Source of the DNA: Synechococcus sp. MW101C3
GTDB taxonomy: Bacteria; Cyanobacteriota; Cyanobacteriia; PCC-6307; Cyanobiaceae
Length of the DNA stretch: 64,000 nt
Assembly (NCBI RefSeq): GCF_002252635.1
Contig: NZ_NQKX01000006.1
Coordinates: 212,394 to 276,393 of the forward strand
Direction of reading: 5' to 3'
Below the pieces are notes generated by a model. That model saw only the letters and a program-made list of their open reading frames with translations. It was not told where the DNA came from and searched no databases. Of the stretch, positions 1 to 12,689 are shown in pieces. The translations under genes and the position numbers were made by a program. Every line of letters starts with the position of its first letter. Position 1 is the first letter of the stretch.

Positions 1-2119
<2,119 letters not shown>

Positions 2120-2120
<1 letters not shown>

Positions 2121-2662
2121 CAGACTTCACCCAGCGATTCGATGGAACGGTCGATCAGTGCGAGCTGGGCACCGGCATCAAGCTTAGAGGGGAGAGCTGC
2201 AAGAGCCTTTTCAACCGCCAGCCTGGCCGCCTCGCGGCGGAGCTTTTCGCTCACCCTGTCGGCTTCTGATTGAAGATCGTTGCTTGAGCCCTGTTTCAGC
2301 AGCGCCATGGCTTCCACCGTGCGACGCTCGCTTTCGAGCCGGATGGACTCAGCGCGCACTTTGCCGTCGGCCCTGATCTGATCCGCCTTGATCTGAGCCT
2401 CGGCCAGATCCTTCTGGGCAGTGGCAAGGGCGGCTGTGGCTGCACCAAGCCGCTCCTCGGCGTCCTGGAGATCGCTCAGGATCACTTCGCGCCTTCGCTC
2501 CAAAGCGCTGCCGAGAACCTTGGGCAGAAACCACACCAGCGCGGCGATCACGATCGCCAGGTTGATGACGTTGGTTTCGAAAAGATTGAGATTGAGCCCG
2601 AAATGTCCCTCGCTGGCGAACAGCGGGGAATGGGGCGCCATCAGAAAGAGGGAAGGAGTCAT
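2120..2662 (-). CDS. atpF: F-type ATP synthase subunit b
   Basis: Subunit b of the stator stalk. 180 residues. One membrane helix near residues 30-52 ([20 protein letters not shown]) is followed by a long charged coiled coil starting [20 protein letters not shown]. The N-terminal leader before the helix is typical of the cyanobacterial/chloroplast b form. The gene overlaps b' by 4 bases and delta by 1 base, so the stalk subunits are tightly coupled. A second initiator-like Met lies at residue 8, so the exact start is not certain. Confidence 0.96.
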
Positions 2663-3129
2663 TTCGCAGCCAGCAGACGGTTGACGATCAGTTCGCTGAG
2701 AAGATCGGATTCGCCTTCAAGGTGCTCCATGGCCTTCTGCCGTTCAGCCTCGATGGTGCGGCGTGCGCTTTCCATGCTGGCGTTGACATCGGCCTGTGCA
2801 GCAGCAAGGGCCGAGCGATACAGCCGGTCCATCTCCTCCTCGGCTTCCACGATCAGCGTCTGGGACTTCTGTCGAGCGTCCTTCAGCTGGGCGGTGAGAT
2901 CGGCGGCGAGGCGCTCGGCTTGTGCAAGCTTCTGCTTGGCATCCGCACGGCTCAGAGTGATGTAGCTGTCGCGCTCTTCAACCGTGCGACCAATTGGCCG
3001 GAAGAACAGCAGGTTGAGAACGTAGGTGAGGAGCACCACCTGCACCGCCATGAGCGGCAGGGTGGCATCGAGGTCGAAGAGACCTCCCTCTGGAGCACCG
3101 GCTGCGGCGAGCAGAAGCCAGCTGGTCAT
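2659..3129 (-). CDS. atpF2: F-type ATP synthase subunit b' (diverged b; atpG in older naming)
   Basis: b' subunit, which pairs with b to form a heterodimeric stator in photosynthetic F-ATPases. 156 residues: a short leader, a membrane helix near residues 24-46 ([31 protein letters not shown]), then a charged coiled coil rich in Ala, Glu and Gln to the C-terminus. The [12 protein letters not shown] turn after the helix is typical of b'. Having both b and b' is a hallmark of cyanobacteria, chloroplasts and phototrophic proteobacteria. Confidence 0.95.
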   Translation of the reverse strand: MTSWLLLAAAGAPEGGLFDLDATLPLMAVQVVLLTYVLNLLFFRPIGRTVEERDSYITLSRADAKQKLAQAERLAADLTAQLKDARQKSQTLIVEAEEEMDRLYRSALAAAQADVNASMESARRTIEAERQKAMEHLEGESDLLSELIVNRLLAAK

Positions 3130-3270
3130 GGGGCAGGGACGCTGGAAGGATCAGGTACGGCTGCCGTGCAAAGCACGGCAGATGGGTCTGGACGGTTCAA
3201 ACGAAGCCAGGGTCTGGATCGGGGCCGCACCAAATGAATGGGCTGGTCTCCCGATCCCGACGGACGGCGA

Positions 3271-4397
<1,127 letters not shown>

Positions 4398-4469
4398 CGG
4401 TGTGCTGGGGTGACGCAGAAGCGACGAGAAAGGACAGGAGGCCCGGATCGACGGGACGGTGGCCGGGAA

Positions 4470-5063
4470 TCAGCGGTCGGTGAGAGCCTGAAGAATCAAG
4501 GCCGGCTTGTAGAGAAGAAACCCAACAAGCGAAGGCACGATCTCCAGATATGGCAACCGGGAGGCTGCCAGCACAAGCACGATCGGCACAAGCAACTGGG
4601 ACTTGCCGACCGCGCGTTTGTCGCCGCCGATGCGAGCGACACTGCGGGCAAGCATCCGCATGTAGAGCATGCCGGCCAGTGCGCCTACAGCGAGGCTCAA
4701 AGCCGTGGAACGATCGAACAGGAGGGCAGCAAAAACAACGGCAAACGCGGAAAGAATCAGCGTGGCCAGCTGAATGCGGCGCTGCAACCTGGCGTAGTCG
4801 TCCATACCGTTGGCCAAGGGGGCCTCGGTTGGGAGCGTTGCGTCAGGTTGAACCGGTTGGATCAGAAGCGGAACTTCCGAGGAACGCCCGGAGAGATCGC
4901 GCAGGAGCGCTGCCCGCAGATCATTGATTTCCTGAGGAGGAAAAACGTCTGTGGTGGGCTCGAGGCTCAGGGCCTGACGGGAGCCGCCCGAAACACCCCC
5001 GGCAGGCATGCCGGATGTGATCTTGGACGCGTCGGGAAGAGCCTGCAAACGCTCCAAATCCAT
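4470..5063 (-). CDS. atp1: ATP synthase protein I (Atp1/AtpI), assembly factor, with possible N-terminal extension
   Basis: Small membrane protein that leads cyanobacterial atp operons and is thought to help c-ring assembly. The conserved core begins at MDDYARLQRRIQLATLILSAFAVVF, with hydrophobic segments and the GALAGMLYMRMLARSVARIG and KPALILQALTDR stretches. The core alone is 111 residues if translation starts at 4805. The frame stays open to 5063, giving 197 residues with a polar, Pro-rich extension. Codon use upstream of 4805 looks protein-like, but no homology is recognisable there. I list the longer frame and regard 4805 as an equally possible start. It lies 51 bases after the methyltransferase gene on the same strand. 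Confidence 0.85.
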   Translation of the reverse strand: MDLERLQALPDASKITSGMPAGGVSGGSRQALSLEPTTDVFPPQEINDLRAALLRDLSGRSSEVPLLIQPVQPDATLPTEAPLANGMDDYARLQRRIQLATLILSAFAVVFAALLFDRSTALSLAVGALAGMLYMRMLARSVARIGGDKRAVGKSQLLVPIVLVLAASRLPYLEIVPSLVGFLLYKPALILQALTDR

Positions 5064-5114
5064 TGGAAAGGCGGCCGGAATCTATCACGGAGCCCGCACA
5101 GCTCCCTTGACGTT

Positions 5115-6362
5115 TCAGGCTGGCACTGGTGCGCTCAGCAACAGCAAACGGTGCTGCCAGAGCCAGCGGGCAGTACCGGCGATGCGGGCGGGCTCCCAGT
5201 CGAGCGGCAGTGCCCTGAGCGCTGTGTCCGGTGGCGCCTGCTCGATCTGAGTGAGCAGCTCCACGGCATCCGGGGTGAGATCGCGTGGCCGCAGATCGGG
5301 GTCCAGCAGGCTGGCACCGGGCCAGCCCCAGAGGCAGGGGTTGCGGCAGCCGTGCGCAGCCAGCAGCGTGGAGTCGTCCTCCCAGGTCTGCCTGGGCAGC
5401 TCGCCACGGCTGAGGAAGAACTCGAAATGGCTGATGTCCGGGTCGAGGGCCTCCACCAACGCCCAACGCTCCCGCTCGGGCAGGGCACGAGCGCGTTCGA
5501 GCAGTTCTCCTGACAACAGCCGGGCCGGATCCCAGACCTGGGGATTGGAGAAGCCAGCGAAACTCAGGTCGGCCTGATCGACGAAATCGAAGAGACGCTT
5601 GATGTCGTAACTGGTCTCCTGCGGGTGGAGATACATGTCCGCGAAGTTGACGTCGGCCGCCGTATCGAGCGCCCAACGCTGCTCATGGTGGAGACGCAGG
5701 CGGTTGGCTGGCGGCAGAGCATCGAACAGCTGGCGCCCCAGGCGCAGTCCTTCGCCATCGCCATTGACCCCCATCAGAGAGAGGGCGGCCTGAACACGGT
5801 GAATCTCCCAGCGCCCTCCATCGGCATAGAGGAAAAGGTGCAGGAGCCCGCCTGGGCGCAGCAACGCTGCCAGGGCCTTCAGGCCAGCTTCCGGTTGCCG
5901 CAGGTGGTGCAGCACTCCCACGGAATTGATCAGGTCGAAGGGGCCTTCGCCCTGGAGGTCCAGCAGGCTGCGTTGCTCGATCCGCAAGGAGCCGGCCACC
6001 CTGGTGCCGCCCGAGCGCTCCAACCGCCGGCGGGCCACCTCCAGCGTGCCAGGGCTGATGTCCACCGCGAGGATCTCGGCCCCAGGGTTGAGATGGGCGA
6101 GATAGTCGGTGCTCACGCCCGTACCGCAGCCGGCATCAAGCAGGCGCAGGGGCCCCGCCTGTTCCGGGAGCATCCCCGTGCAGGCGCTCACCACGCAGGG
6201 GTAGCACCAGCGCCAGTTGTACCCGGGCGGGGGGCCGTCCTGCAGGGGATCGCCGGGATAAGGGAAGCGGTCGTAGAAGGAGCGCACCGCCGGTGTGGCG
6301 GCATCGGCGACTGGCTCGGACACAGGCAAAGGAACGGAGAAGGGGAAAGGCGAGCTTTTCAT
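5115..6362 (-). CDS. class I SAM-dependent methyltransferase, substrate unknown
   Basis: 415-residue protein with a Rossmann methyltransferase domain. Motif I is LLDAGCGTG (residues 74-82), followed by the acidic VDISPGTLEVARRRLE strand end and FDLINSVGVLHHLRQPEAGLKALAALLRPGGLLHLFLY, the usual SAM-binding and post-I signatures. The N-terminus has RSFYDRFPYPGDPLQDGPPPGYNWRW, common in cyanobacterial methyltransferases of this type. The C-terminal 180 residues do not match a named domain that I recognise. It is encoded just upstream of the atp operon on the same strand, so co-transcription is possible. The substrate cannot be told from sequence. Confidence 0.85.
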   Translation of the reverse strand: MKSSPFPFSVPLPVSEPVADAATPAVRSFYDRFPYPGDPLQDGPPPGYNWRWCYPCVVSACTGMLPEQAGPLRLLDAGCGTGVSTDYLAHLNPGAEILAVDISPGTLEVARRRLERSGGTRVAGSLRIEQRSLLDLQGEGPFDLINSVGVLHHLRQPEAGLKALAALLRPGGLLHLFLYADGGRWEIHRVQAALSLMGVNGDGEGLRLGRQLFDALPPANRLRLHHEQRWALDTAADVNFADMYLHPQETSYDIKRLFDFVDQADLSFAGFSNPQVWDPARLLSGELLERARALPERERWALVEALDPDISHFEFFLSRGELPRQTWEDDSTLLAAHGCRNPCLWGWPGASLLDPDLRPRDLTPDAVELLTQIEQAPPDTALRALPLDWEPARIAGTARWLWQHRLLLLSAPVPA

Positions 6363-6478
6363 GGCCGGGCCCAGCCTGTGCCCCTCGTGCCCTCAGGGCT
6401 GCAAACATTTGTCTATGGCGTTCAAAAGGGCCGGAAGCTGAGCCGTACCCTGGCCAGGCCTGGTACACGCCCCTCTCC
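6363..6478 (+). promoter_or_regulatory. divergent promoter region between methyltransferase and apcE
   Basis: 116 bases separate two divergent genes, so promoters in both directions must lie here or inside the neighbours. An imperfect inverted repeat GTACCCTGGCCAGGCCTGGTAC-like element spans about 6449-6470, just before apcE. I see no strong Shine-Dalgarno sequence before the apcE start. The exact promoters are not identified. Confidence 0.35.
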
Positions 6479-9400
6479 ATGACCGTGACCGCCAGCAGCG
6501 GCAGCAACAGGGTCAGCCCTCAGCGCTACGACACCCTGCCGCTCTCCAGCGTCCGTCAGGCGGAGCAGCAGGATCGCTTTCCCGAAAAGGGGGAGCTCGA
6601 CACGCTCCTCACCTTCTTTCAGAGCGGCGCCACCCGCATGGAAGCGGCCCGCAGACTCTCGGCCAATGCGGATGCCATCGTCGCCAAGGCGGCCAACCGC
6701 ATCTTCGCCGGCGGCACACCGCTCTCCTATCTCGATGAGCCGCTGACGCCCTTTGCGGTCACCGTGCCTGAAGAGGCCGTACTTGCCGCCGACCAGGCCG
6801 CCTTCAGCCGTTCGGTGCGCACCTTCGCCCAGGGAACCGGCGGAAGTGGCCTGCTCGGGCGGGTGCTCGAGGGTCTGCAAGCCGACGCCGACGTACGGGT
6901 GGTGCTGCCCACGGGCTTCACGCCGATCAGCGTGGCTCGCTACGGCACTGAGCGGATGCGCAAGTCCCTGCGGGACATGGGCTGGTTCCTGCGCTACGTG
7001 GGATACGCCGTCGTGGCGGGGGATCCCAGCATCCTGGCGGTGAACACCCGGGGCCTCCGCGATGTCCTGGAGAAAGCCTGTTCCCTGGCCGCCACCAATG
7101 TGGCGCTGCAGGAAATGCGTGCAGCAGCGGCCAATCTTTTCCGGCAGGAATCAGAGGCCCGTCAGCTGGTGATCGACTGCTTCAACGTCCTGCTCAAGGA
7201 ACTGGACGTTCCCACGCCTTCACCGCGCCAGCGCCTCGGCAGCCCGGAGAACCAGGGCCTGCAGCTGCCGGCGATCTACGCCCTCGCAGCCGAATCCCCC
7301 CAGCGCTTCGTGATGAAGCCAGGCCTCTCCGGGCGTGAGAAGGCCGAGGTGATCCGTGCCGCCTACCGCCAGGTCTTCGAACGCGACATTGTCAAGGGCT
7401 ACTCCCAGGTGGTGTGCCCGGTGGAAGCCACCCAGCTGCGACAGGGCCAGCTGGCGATGCGCGATTTCATCCGCGCCCTCGGTCGCAGCAAGGAATACCG
7501 CCGCCAGTTTTACGGCAGATTCTCCAACAGCCGGGTGGTGGAGCTGGCCTTCCGTCATTTCCTCGGACGCGGTGTCAGTTCGATTGAGGAGTTCCGCCGC
7601 TACTTCGCGATTGTCAGCGCCCAGGGCCTGGCCGGCCTGGTCGACTCCCTGATCAATTCCATGGAGTACGCCCAGGTGTTCGGGGAGGAAACGGTTCCTT
7701 ACCTGCGCGATCTCGGTGAAGAAGCTCAGGAGAGTGCCGGCTGGGGTTCCAACCGCAAACTCTTCCGGTTCGGCGCCCCGTTCGAAGGCGCGCCTCAATA
7801 CATCACCCTCTACGCCGCTTACAGGCAGCCTCTGCCCGACCAGCACGTCTACGGCGGCGGCAACGACCCTCTGGGCCTCACGTACGGGGCAATCTTTCCG
7901 TCGTCCACGGCCTCGGTGGCCACCCGGCCAGCGCCCTTCGGCTACGACACCCGCCGCATCCTGGTGGGCAACGGCATGAAGCAGCCGGGTCAGATGGACA
8001 GCCCCCAATTCCGCGCGTCCACTCCGCGACGGGTGGGGCCGAAGGTGGTTCGCCTCCAGCAGATTTCCACCGGTGGCGCCTCCGTGCCCCGCCGCGGTGG
8101 AGAACCCAGCATTCGTGGCACCGAATCCAGCACCCAGGCGGTGATTCGTGCCGTCTACGTCCAGGTGCTCGGCACCGCTGGCTACCAGGGCGAACGACTC
8201 ACTGTCGAAGAGATCAAGCTGGAGAACGGTGACATCTCCCTGAGGGAGTTCATCCGTCTGGTGGCGCGTTCGAATCCCTTCCGCCGCCGCTACTGGTCGG
8301 GTCTGTACATCACCAAAGCGATTGAGGTGATCCATCGACGTCTGCTCGGCCGGCCTACCTTCGGCCGCTGGGAGATCAACAGCTACTTCGACACAGCTGC
8401 TCGCAAGGGCTTCTACGGCGTCATCGACGCGATCCTTGAAAGCGCCGAATACAGCCAGTCCTTCGGTGAGGACACCGTTCCCTACGAGCGGTTTGTCACG
8501 CCGGCCGATCTCAACGCCCGTCGGGTGCCGAAGCTGAAGGTGCCTTACAACGCGGCAGCGGTTGTGGAGCTCACCCCTGTGCGCCGCCCCGAAACTGCCC
8601 GTAACGAGTCGTTCCGCGGTAGCGGCGACCTCACCCAACGCAACCTGCCAGACCGTCGCCTGCAGCGCGTTGTGGGCGGCTGGAGCCCCAAGATCGCCGA
8701 TGGCGAGCAGCCTGCTGCCCGTCCTTCGGTGGAGGGACCCCAGAGCATCAAGCAGCCGCCGGAGCCCACCCGGCGCTGGAGTGCTGCACGTCAGCGCTTT
8801 GGCTACGCGGCTCCTGCCTGGTCACCCGCTCCCGCCCAGACCACGCGCCAGCTTTCTTCCCCGCCGGTGGGGGGCTGGTCTGCCCGCCTGAGCGGCAATG
8901 GCGCCAGCTTCACCCAGGTTCGCGAACCCCAGGCCGCGATGGCGAACGCCCTCCAGGGTGCCCGTCCCCAGGGCTTCAGCCGCCGACGTGGCATCGGCGC
9001 GCCGATCACCTGGCGGCCCGGAGCCAGCGAGTCTTCACTTCAGGCTGTGATTGCAGCCACCTACCGGCAACTGCTGAATCGCATGCCATTGGCAGCTGAA
9101 CGGCTCGGCGACGCCGAATCCCAACTGCGTGATGGGCAGATCTCCCTGTCCGAGTTTGTCGGGATCGTCGCGTCCAGTGACCTGTTCCAGCAGCGCCTCA
9201 ACCGCATGGCCCCGCTTCGCGCCGCCTCTGCGGCCTATCTCGCCCTGATGGGGCGGGCCGGTCAACCCAAAGAGGTGAGTGATTTCCTGGCCGTGCGCGG
9301 CAAGCAGGGCCAGACGACCGCCCTGAGCGCTCTGCTCACCAGCGAGGAGTATGCCGCCCGCTTCGGCCGCGACACCGTTCCTTATCTCTGGGGCCTCAAC

Positions 9401-9496
9401 ACCGAGGACGGCATCCCATTGCCCACTGTGAACCGAACCGCTGCGCTCTACGCCGGCAACGCCGGACTCACCCCACCCACCCGGGGCGCCATCTGA
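6479..9496 (+). CDS. apcE: phycobilisome core-membrane linker LCM (ApcE)
   Basis: Scaffold and terminal energy emitter of the phycobilisome. It organises the allophycocyanin core and anchors it to the thylakoid. I start at MTVTASSGSNRVSPQRYDTLP, giving 1005 residues; the frame is open further upstream but without homology. The N-terminal ~220 residues are an allophycocyanin-like domain with MRKSLRDMGWFLRYVGYAVVAGDPSILAVN. A cysteine near residue 201 (VLEKACSLA) is the likely bilin site. Three linker (REP) domains follow, around residues 270-420, 540-690 and 830-980, separated by basic Pro/Arg-rich arms. Three repeats predict a three-cylinder core. It is upstream of apcABC but separated by a terminator. 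Confidence 0.98.
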   Translation: MTVTASSGSNRVSPQRYDTLPLSSVRQAEQQDRFPEKGELDTLLTFFQSGATRMEAARRLSANADAIVAKAANRIFAGGTPLSYLDEPLTPFAVTVPEEAVLAADQAAFSRSVRTFAQGTGGSGLLGRVLEGLQADADVRVVLPTGFTPISVARYGTERMRKSLRDMGWFLRYVGYAVVAGDPSILAVNTRGLRDVLEKACSLAATNVALQEMRAAAANLFRQESEARQLVIDCFNVLLKELDVPTPSPRQRLGSPENQGLQLPAIYALAAESPQRFVMKPGLSGREKAEVIRAAYRQVFERDIVKGYSQVVCPVEATQLRQGQLAMRDFIRALGRSKEYRRQFYGRFSNSRVVELAFRHFLGRGVSSIEEFRRYFAIVSAQGLAGLVDSLINSMEYAQVFGEETVPYLRDLGEEAQESAGWGSNRKLFRFGAPFEGAPQYITLYAAYRQPLPDQHVYGGGNDPLGLTYGAIFPSSTASVATRPAPFGYDTRRILVGNGMKQPGQMDSPQFRASTPRRVGPKVVRLQQISTGGASVPRRGGEPSIRGTESSTQAVIRAVYVQVLGTAGYQGERLTVEEIKLENGDISLREFIRLVARSNPFRRRYWSGLYITKAIEVIHRRLLGRPTFGRWEINSYFDTAARKGFYGVIDAILESAEYSQSFGEDTVPYERFVTPADLNARRVPKLKVPYNAAAVVELTPVRRPETARNESFRGSGDLTQRNLPDRRLQRVVGGWSPKIADGEQPAARPSVEGPQSIKQPPEPTRRWSAARQRFGYAAPAWSPAPAQTTRQLSSPPVGGWSARLSGNGASFTQVREPQAAMANALQGARPQGFSRRRGIGAPITWRPGASESSLQAVIAATYRQLLNRMPLAAERLGDAESQLRDGQISLSEFVGIVASSDLFQQRLNRMAPLRAASAAYLALMGRAGQPKEVSDFLAVRGKQGQTTALSALLTSEEYAARFGRDTVPYLWGLNTEDGIPLPTVNRTAALYAGNAGLTPPTRGAI

Positions 9497-9541
9497 GCAT
9501 CAAGCCCAGACACTGATTCAATCGCATCTGCGCCACCCTGC

Positions 9542-9572
9542 ACCTCCTGGATCTCAATCCAGGAGGTTTTTT
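9542..9572 (+). terminator. rho-independent terminator after apcE
   Basis: A perfect 11-bp stem ACCTCCTGGAT / ATCCAGGAGGT with a CTCA loop, ending in six T's, lies 46 bases after the apcE stop. It implies that apcE is a separate transcript from apcABC. Confidence 0.93.
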
Positions 9573-9997
9573 GTGCTTGGGTATCAATCTGGCCCAACCA
9601 AGTGCGCAGATCGAAGTGAAACCTTGGTCAAACTTCAGGGGAGACCTCGCATGATCCTGACAAGTTGGGCGATCAACGTCCAACGGCAGCCAATGTTTTC
9701 CATGGAGTTTCCTGACAATGACCCCCAGGAACACGGCGTGATGGATCGGCGAAAATCGTTGCCCCACCTGGGATTTCGCGGTTCGCTCGCCGTGAAGAAC
9801 TGTTACCGGGCCCAGGCCTGCGGTGGGTCTTGCCGCAGAATGATTCGGCGATCGGCAAGCACGATCGTCAGCCCACGCTTGCAACACCATTCGCTCTGGC
9901 CCTCAAAGCCATCGGACGTCGCAGGTCAGGGGGGCATCCCTTACCCACCGGATATCGGTCTCCATAACGGCGACCGCTTGTTTCGAGGCAGAACTGC
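9573..9997 (+). promoter_or_regulatory. long leader/promoter region of apcABC
   Basis: 425 bases between the apcE terminator and apcA contain no convincing gene. Short frames on both strands show no recognisable family. Because apcE has its own strong terminator, the apcABC promoter(s) should lie here, and a long 5' leader is likely. A purine-rich GAGG lies about 10 bases before the apcA start. I could not pick out a clear -10/-35 pair. Confidence 0.5.
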
Positions 9998-10483
9998 ATG
10001 AGCATCGTCTCCAACTCGATCATCAACGCGGACGCCGAAGCCCGCTATCTCAGCCCTGGCGAACTCGACCAGATCAAGTCTTTCGTAGCCGGCGGGCAGC
10101 GCCGTCTGCGGGTGGCTCAGGTCTTGAGCGAGAGCCGCGAGCGCATTGTGAAGCAGGCCGGCGGCGCCCTCTTTCAAAAGCGTCCCGACATCATCTCCCC
10201 GGGCGGCAACGCCTACGGAGAAGAGATGACAGCCACCTGTCTTCGGGACATCGACTACTACCTCCGTCTCGTGACCTACGGAATGGTCGCGGGAGACGTG
10301 ACGCCCATCGAAGAGATCGGCATCATCGGTGCCCGCGAGATGTACAAGGCACTGGGCACACCGCTTGAGGCCATGGCCGAAGCCGTGCGGGAGCTCAAGA
10401 ACGCCTCTCTCGGAATTCTCACGGGAGCCGATGCCGAAGAAGCTGGCTTCTACTTCGACTACGTCATCGGCGCCCTTTCCTGA
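9998..10483 (+). CDS. apcA: allophycocyanin alpha subunit
   Basis: Alpha subunit of allophycocyanin, which pairs with ApcB into (alpha-beta) trimers forming the phycobilisome core cylinders. 161 residues, the family's exact length. The phycocyanobilin-binding cysteine is Cys81 in [31 protein letters not shown], followed by the conserved globin-like helices. The start [24 protein letters not shown] is canonical. It lies 42 bases before apcB. Confidence 0.98.
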   Translation: MSIVSNSIINADAEARYLSPGELDQIKSFVAGGQRRLRVAQVLSESRERIVKQAGGALFQKRPDIISPGGNAYGEEMTATCLRDIDYYLRLVTYGMVAGDVTPIEEIGIIGAREMYKALGTPLEAMAEAVRELKNASLGILTGADAEEAGFYFDYVIGALS

Positions 10484-10525
10484 GCGTTCGCCACACCCCC
10501 TGCCCACCGCCTCTTCCCCGGACAC

Positions 10526-11014
10526 ATGCAAGACGCGATCACCAACGTCATCAATCAGTCCGACGTTCAGGGCCTTTACCTGGACGATTCCTCCATCGGA
10601 CGCCTTGAGCAGTATTTCGCCAGTGGCGAACTGCGTGTGAGGGCTGCTGCCACCATCAGCGCCAACGCCTCAGCGATCATCAAAGAAGCTGTGGCCAAGA
10701 CGCTGCTGTATTCGGACATCACCCGTCCGGGCGGCAACATGTACACCACTCGGAGGTACGCCGCTTGCATCCGCGATCTCGACTACTACCTCCGTTACGC
10801 CACCTACGCCATGCTGGCTGGTGACACCTCCATCCTTGATGAGCGTGTCCTCAACGGCCTGAAGGAGACATACAACTCTCTGGGTGTGCCCATCGGTGCC
10901 ACGGTGCAGTCGATCCAGGCGATGAAGGAAACGGCAGCTTCTCTGGTCGGCGCTGATGCCGGTCGCGAGCTCGGCACCTACCTCGACTACATCAGTTCCG
11001 GCCTGGGCAACTGA
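10526..11014 (+). CDS. apcB: allophycocyanin beta subunit
   Basis: Beta subunit of allophycocyanin. 162 residues starting [20 protein letters not shown]. The bilin is held by Cys81 ([30 protein letters not shown]). Asn71 in [11 protein letters not shown] is the residue normally gamma-N-methylated in beta subunits. It lies between apcA and apcC with short gaps, so the three are one operon. Confidence 0.98.
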   Translation: MQDAITNVINQSDVQGLYLDDSSIGRLEQYFASGELRVRAAATISANASAIIKEAVAKTLLYSDITRPGGNMYTTRRYAACIRDLDYYLRYATYAMLAGDTSILDERVLNGLKETYNSLGVPIGATVQSIQAMKETAASLVGADAGRELGTYLDYISSGLGN

Positions 11015-11047
11015 TCACCTCCCAAGGAACTCAGCGAGGGCTTCTTC

Positions 11048-11248
11048 ATGCGTCTGTTCAAAATCACGGCCTGCATTCCATGCCCAGAAAAGGTGCGGAG
11101 TCAGAGGGAGTTGCAAAACACTTTCTTCACCAAGTGGGTGCCGTATGAAAGCTGGTTTGCTGAACAACAGCGAATCATGAAGCAGGGAGGCAAGATCCTC
11201 AAAGTCGAACTGGCTACCGGCCGTCGTCAGGTCAACGTCGGCAACTAA
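11048..11248 (+). CDS. apcC: allophycocyanin core linker ApcC (LC)
   Basis: Small core linker that caps the allophycocyanin trimers at the cylinder ends. 66 residues, starting MRLFKITACIPCPEKVRSQRELQNTFFTKWVPYESWFAEQQRIMKQGGKI, closely matching the CpcD/ApcC linker fold (usual length 67). It ends the apcABC operon and is followed by a terminator. Confidence 0.96.
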   Translation: MRLFKITACIPCPEKVRSQRELQNTFFTKWVPYESWFAEQQRIMKQGGKILKVELATGRRQVNVGN

Positions 11249-11300
11249 GCCTGAGTTTTGCTTCATCTGTAGTGGTCTTCACTGATCATTACCGTCACGT

Positions 11301-11324
11301 CCCGGCCCAGCCGGGCTTTTTTTT
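11301..11324 (+). terminator. rho-independent terminator after apcABC
   Basis: Stem CCCGGC / GCCGGG with loop CCA, followed by a run of eight T's, lies about 50 bases after the apcC stop. Confidence 0.92.
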
Positions 11325-11390
11325 GTCCCTGCTGCACTGAAAAAGTCGCAGCGACACGGCTGAATAGGGAATGGTTTTCCCTTTCCACCC

Positions 11391-12641
11391 GTGCCAGGTT
11401 CTCTGACACCTCGCGCTAGGTCTGGCGCCCATGCGGCGGGATCCAAGGAGGGGACCCAGCGAACCGCTGGTTTCACCTGGGAACAGTGGCCTGCCGAAGC
11501 CCGTCTGCTGCTCGGCATGGTGGCGATCTGGAGCCTGGCGGGCCTGGTGATCCTGTCGTCTGCCAGTTGGTGGGTGGCGGAGCGTGAGATGGGCGACCCG
11601 GCCTTCTACCTCAAACGCCAGGCACTGTGGATGCTGGCGAGCTGGGTTCTGCTCTGGTTGTCGATTCGCACCCAGCTGAGACGCTGGTTGAGGCTGGCTG
11701 CCCCGGCCGTACTGATCGGTGGTGTGTTGATTTTCGCCACGCTGGTGGCGGGCAGCACCGTCAATGGGGCTAGTCGATGGTTGGTGTTGGGTCCCGTTCA
11801 GATCCAGCCATCTGAACTGATCAAACCGTTCATCGTGCTGCAGGGGGCCTCACTCTTCGCTCACTGGAGCCGCATCGGCAACGACCAGAAGATGTTCTGG
11901 CTGGGCATTTTCAGCGTGATTCTGTTCCTGATCCTTCGGCAGCCCAACCTCAGCACCGCGGCACTCACTGGGTTGTTGCTCTGGCTGATGGCCCTGGCGG
12001 CGGGGCTCCCGTTGCTGGGATTGCTGGCCACCGCAGCAGCCGGCGGCATCACGGGTGTAGCGAGCATCCTGATCAACGAGTACCAGCGAGTCCGCGTGGT
12101 GTCGTTCCTGGACCCCTGGCGGGATGCTCAAGGCGATGGCTATCAATTGGTGCAGAGCCTGCTGGCCATCGGCTCTGGCGGTGTTCTCGGCGAAGGATTC
12201 GGTCTCTCCACCCAGAAGCTCCAATACCTTCCGATCCAGTCCACCGATTTCATCTTCGCCGTCTTTGCTGAGGAATTCGGCTATGTGGGGTCGGTGGTGA
12301 TGCTGCTGTTCCTGTTGCTGTTCGGCTTCGTGGGGCTGAGGGTGGCCCTGGGCTGCCGCAGCAACCAGCAGCGCCTCGTGGCGATTGGTGCCACCACCTT
12401 GCTGGTCGGTCAATCCATCCTCAACATCGCCGTGGCCAGTGGCTCGATGCCCACCACCGGCCTGCCGTTGCCAATGATCAGCTACGGCGGCAACTCACTG
12501 CTGGCCAGCTTGTTGACAGCCGGATTGTTGATCCGCTGTTCCCTGGAATCAGCCGGCTTGGACCAACCCACTGGCCGGCGGCGACGCCAGGGGACGGACC
12601 GGTCGGCTGGCGACCTGGCCCACCATGCCCCGATAGGCTGA
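11391..12641 (+). CDS. ftsW: FtsW/RodA/SpoVE (SEDS) peptidoglycan glycosyltransferase, FtsW-like
   Basis: Multi-pass membrane enzyme that polymerises lipid II, here most like FtsW of the divisome. 416 residues from a GTG start, about ten membrane helices. Family hallmarks visible: VILSSASWWVAEREMGDPAFYLKRQALWM in the first helices; GASRWLVLGPVQIQPSELIKPFIVL (the QPSE motif, about residues 125-150); and GSMPTTGLPLPMISYGGNSLL near residue 345-365. The C-terminal tail is short and basic. FtsW versus RodA cannot be settled by eye, but the division-type assignment fits cyanobacterial homologues. Confidence 0.9.
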   Translation: MPGSLTPRARSGAHAAGSKEGTQRTAGFTWEQWPAEARLLLGMVAIWSLAGLVILSSASWWVAEREMGDPAFYLKRQALWMLASWVLLWLSIRTQLRRWLRLAAPAVLIGGVLIFATLVAGSTVNGASRWLVLGPVQIQPSELIKPFIVLQGASLFAHWSRIGNDQKMFWLGIFSVILFLILRQPNLSTAALTGLLLWLMALAAGLPLLGLLATAAAGGITGVASILINEYQRVRVVSFLDPWRDAQGDGYQLVQSLLAIGSGGVLGEGFGLSTQKLQYLPIQSTDFIFAVFAEEFGYVGSVVMLLFLLLFGFVGLRVALGCRSNQQRLVAIGATTLLVGQSILNIAVASGSMPTTGLPLPMISYGGNSLLASLLTAGLLIRCSLESAGLDQPTGRRRRQGTDRSAGDLAHHAPIG

Positions 12642-12689
12642 CCATCCTTATCAGTGCCAGGCCAACCCCCTGGCCTTGCCAGCAAACGG

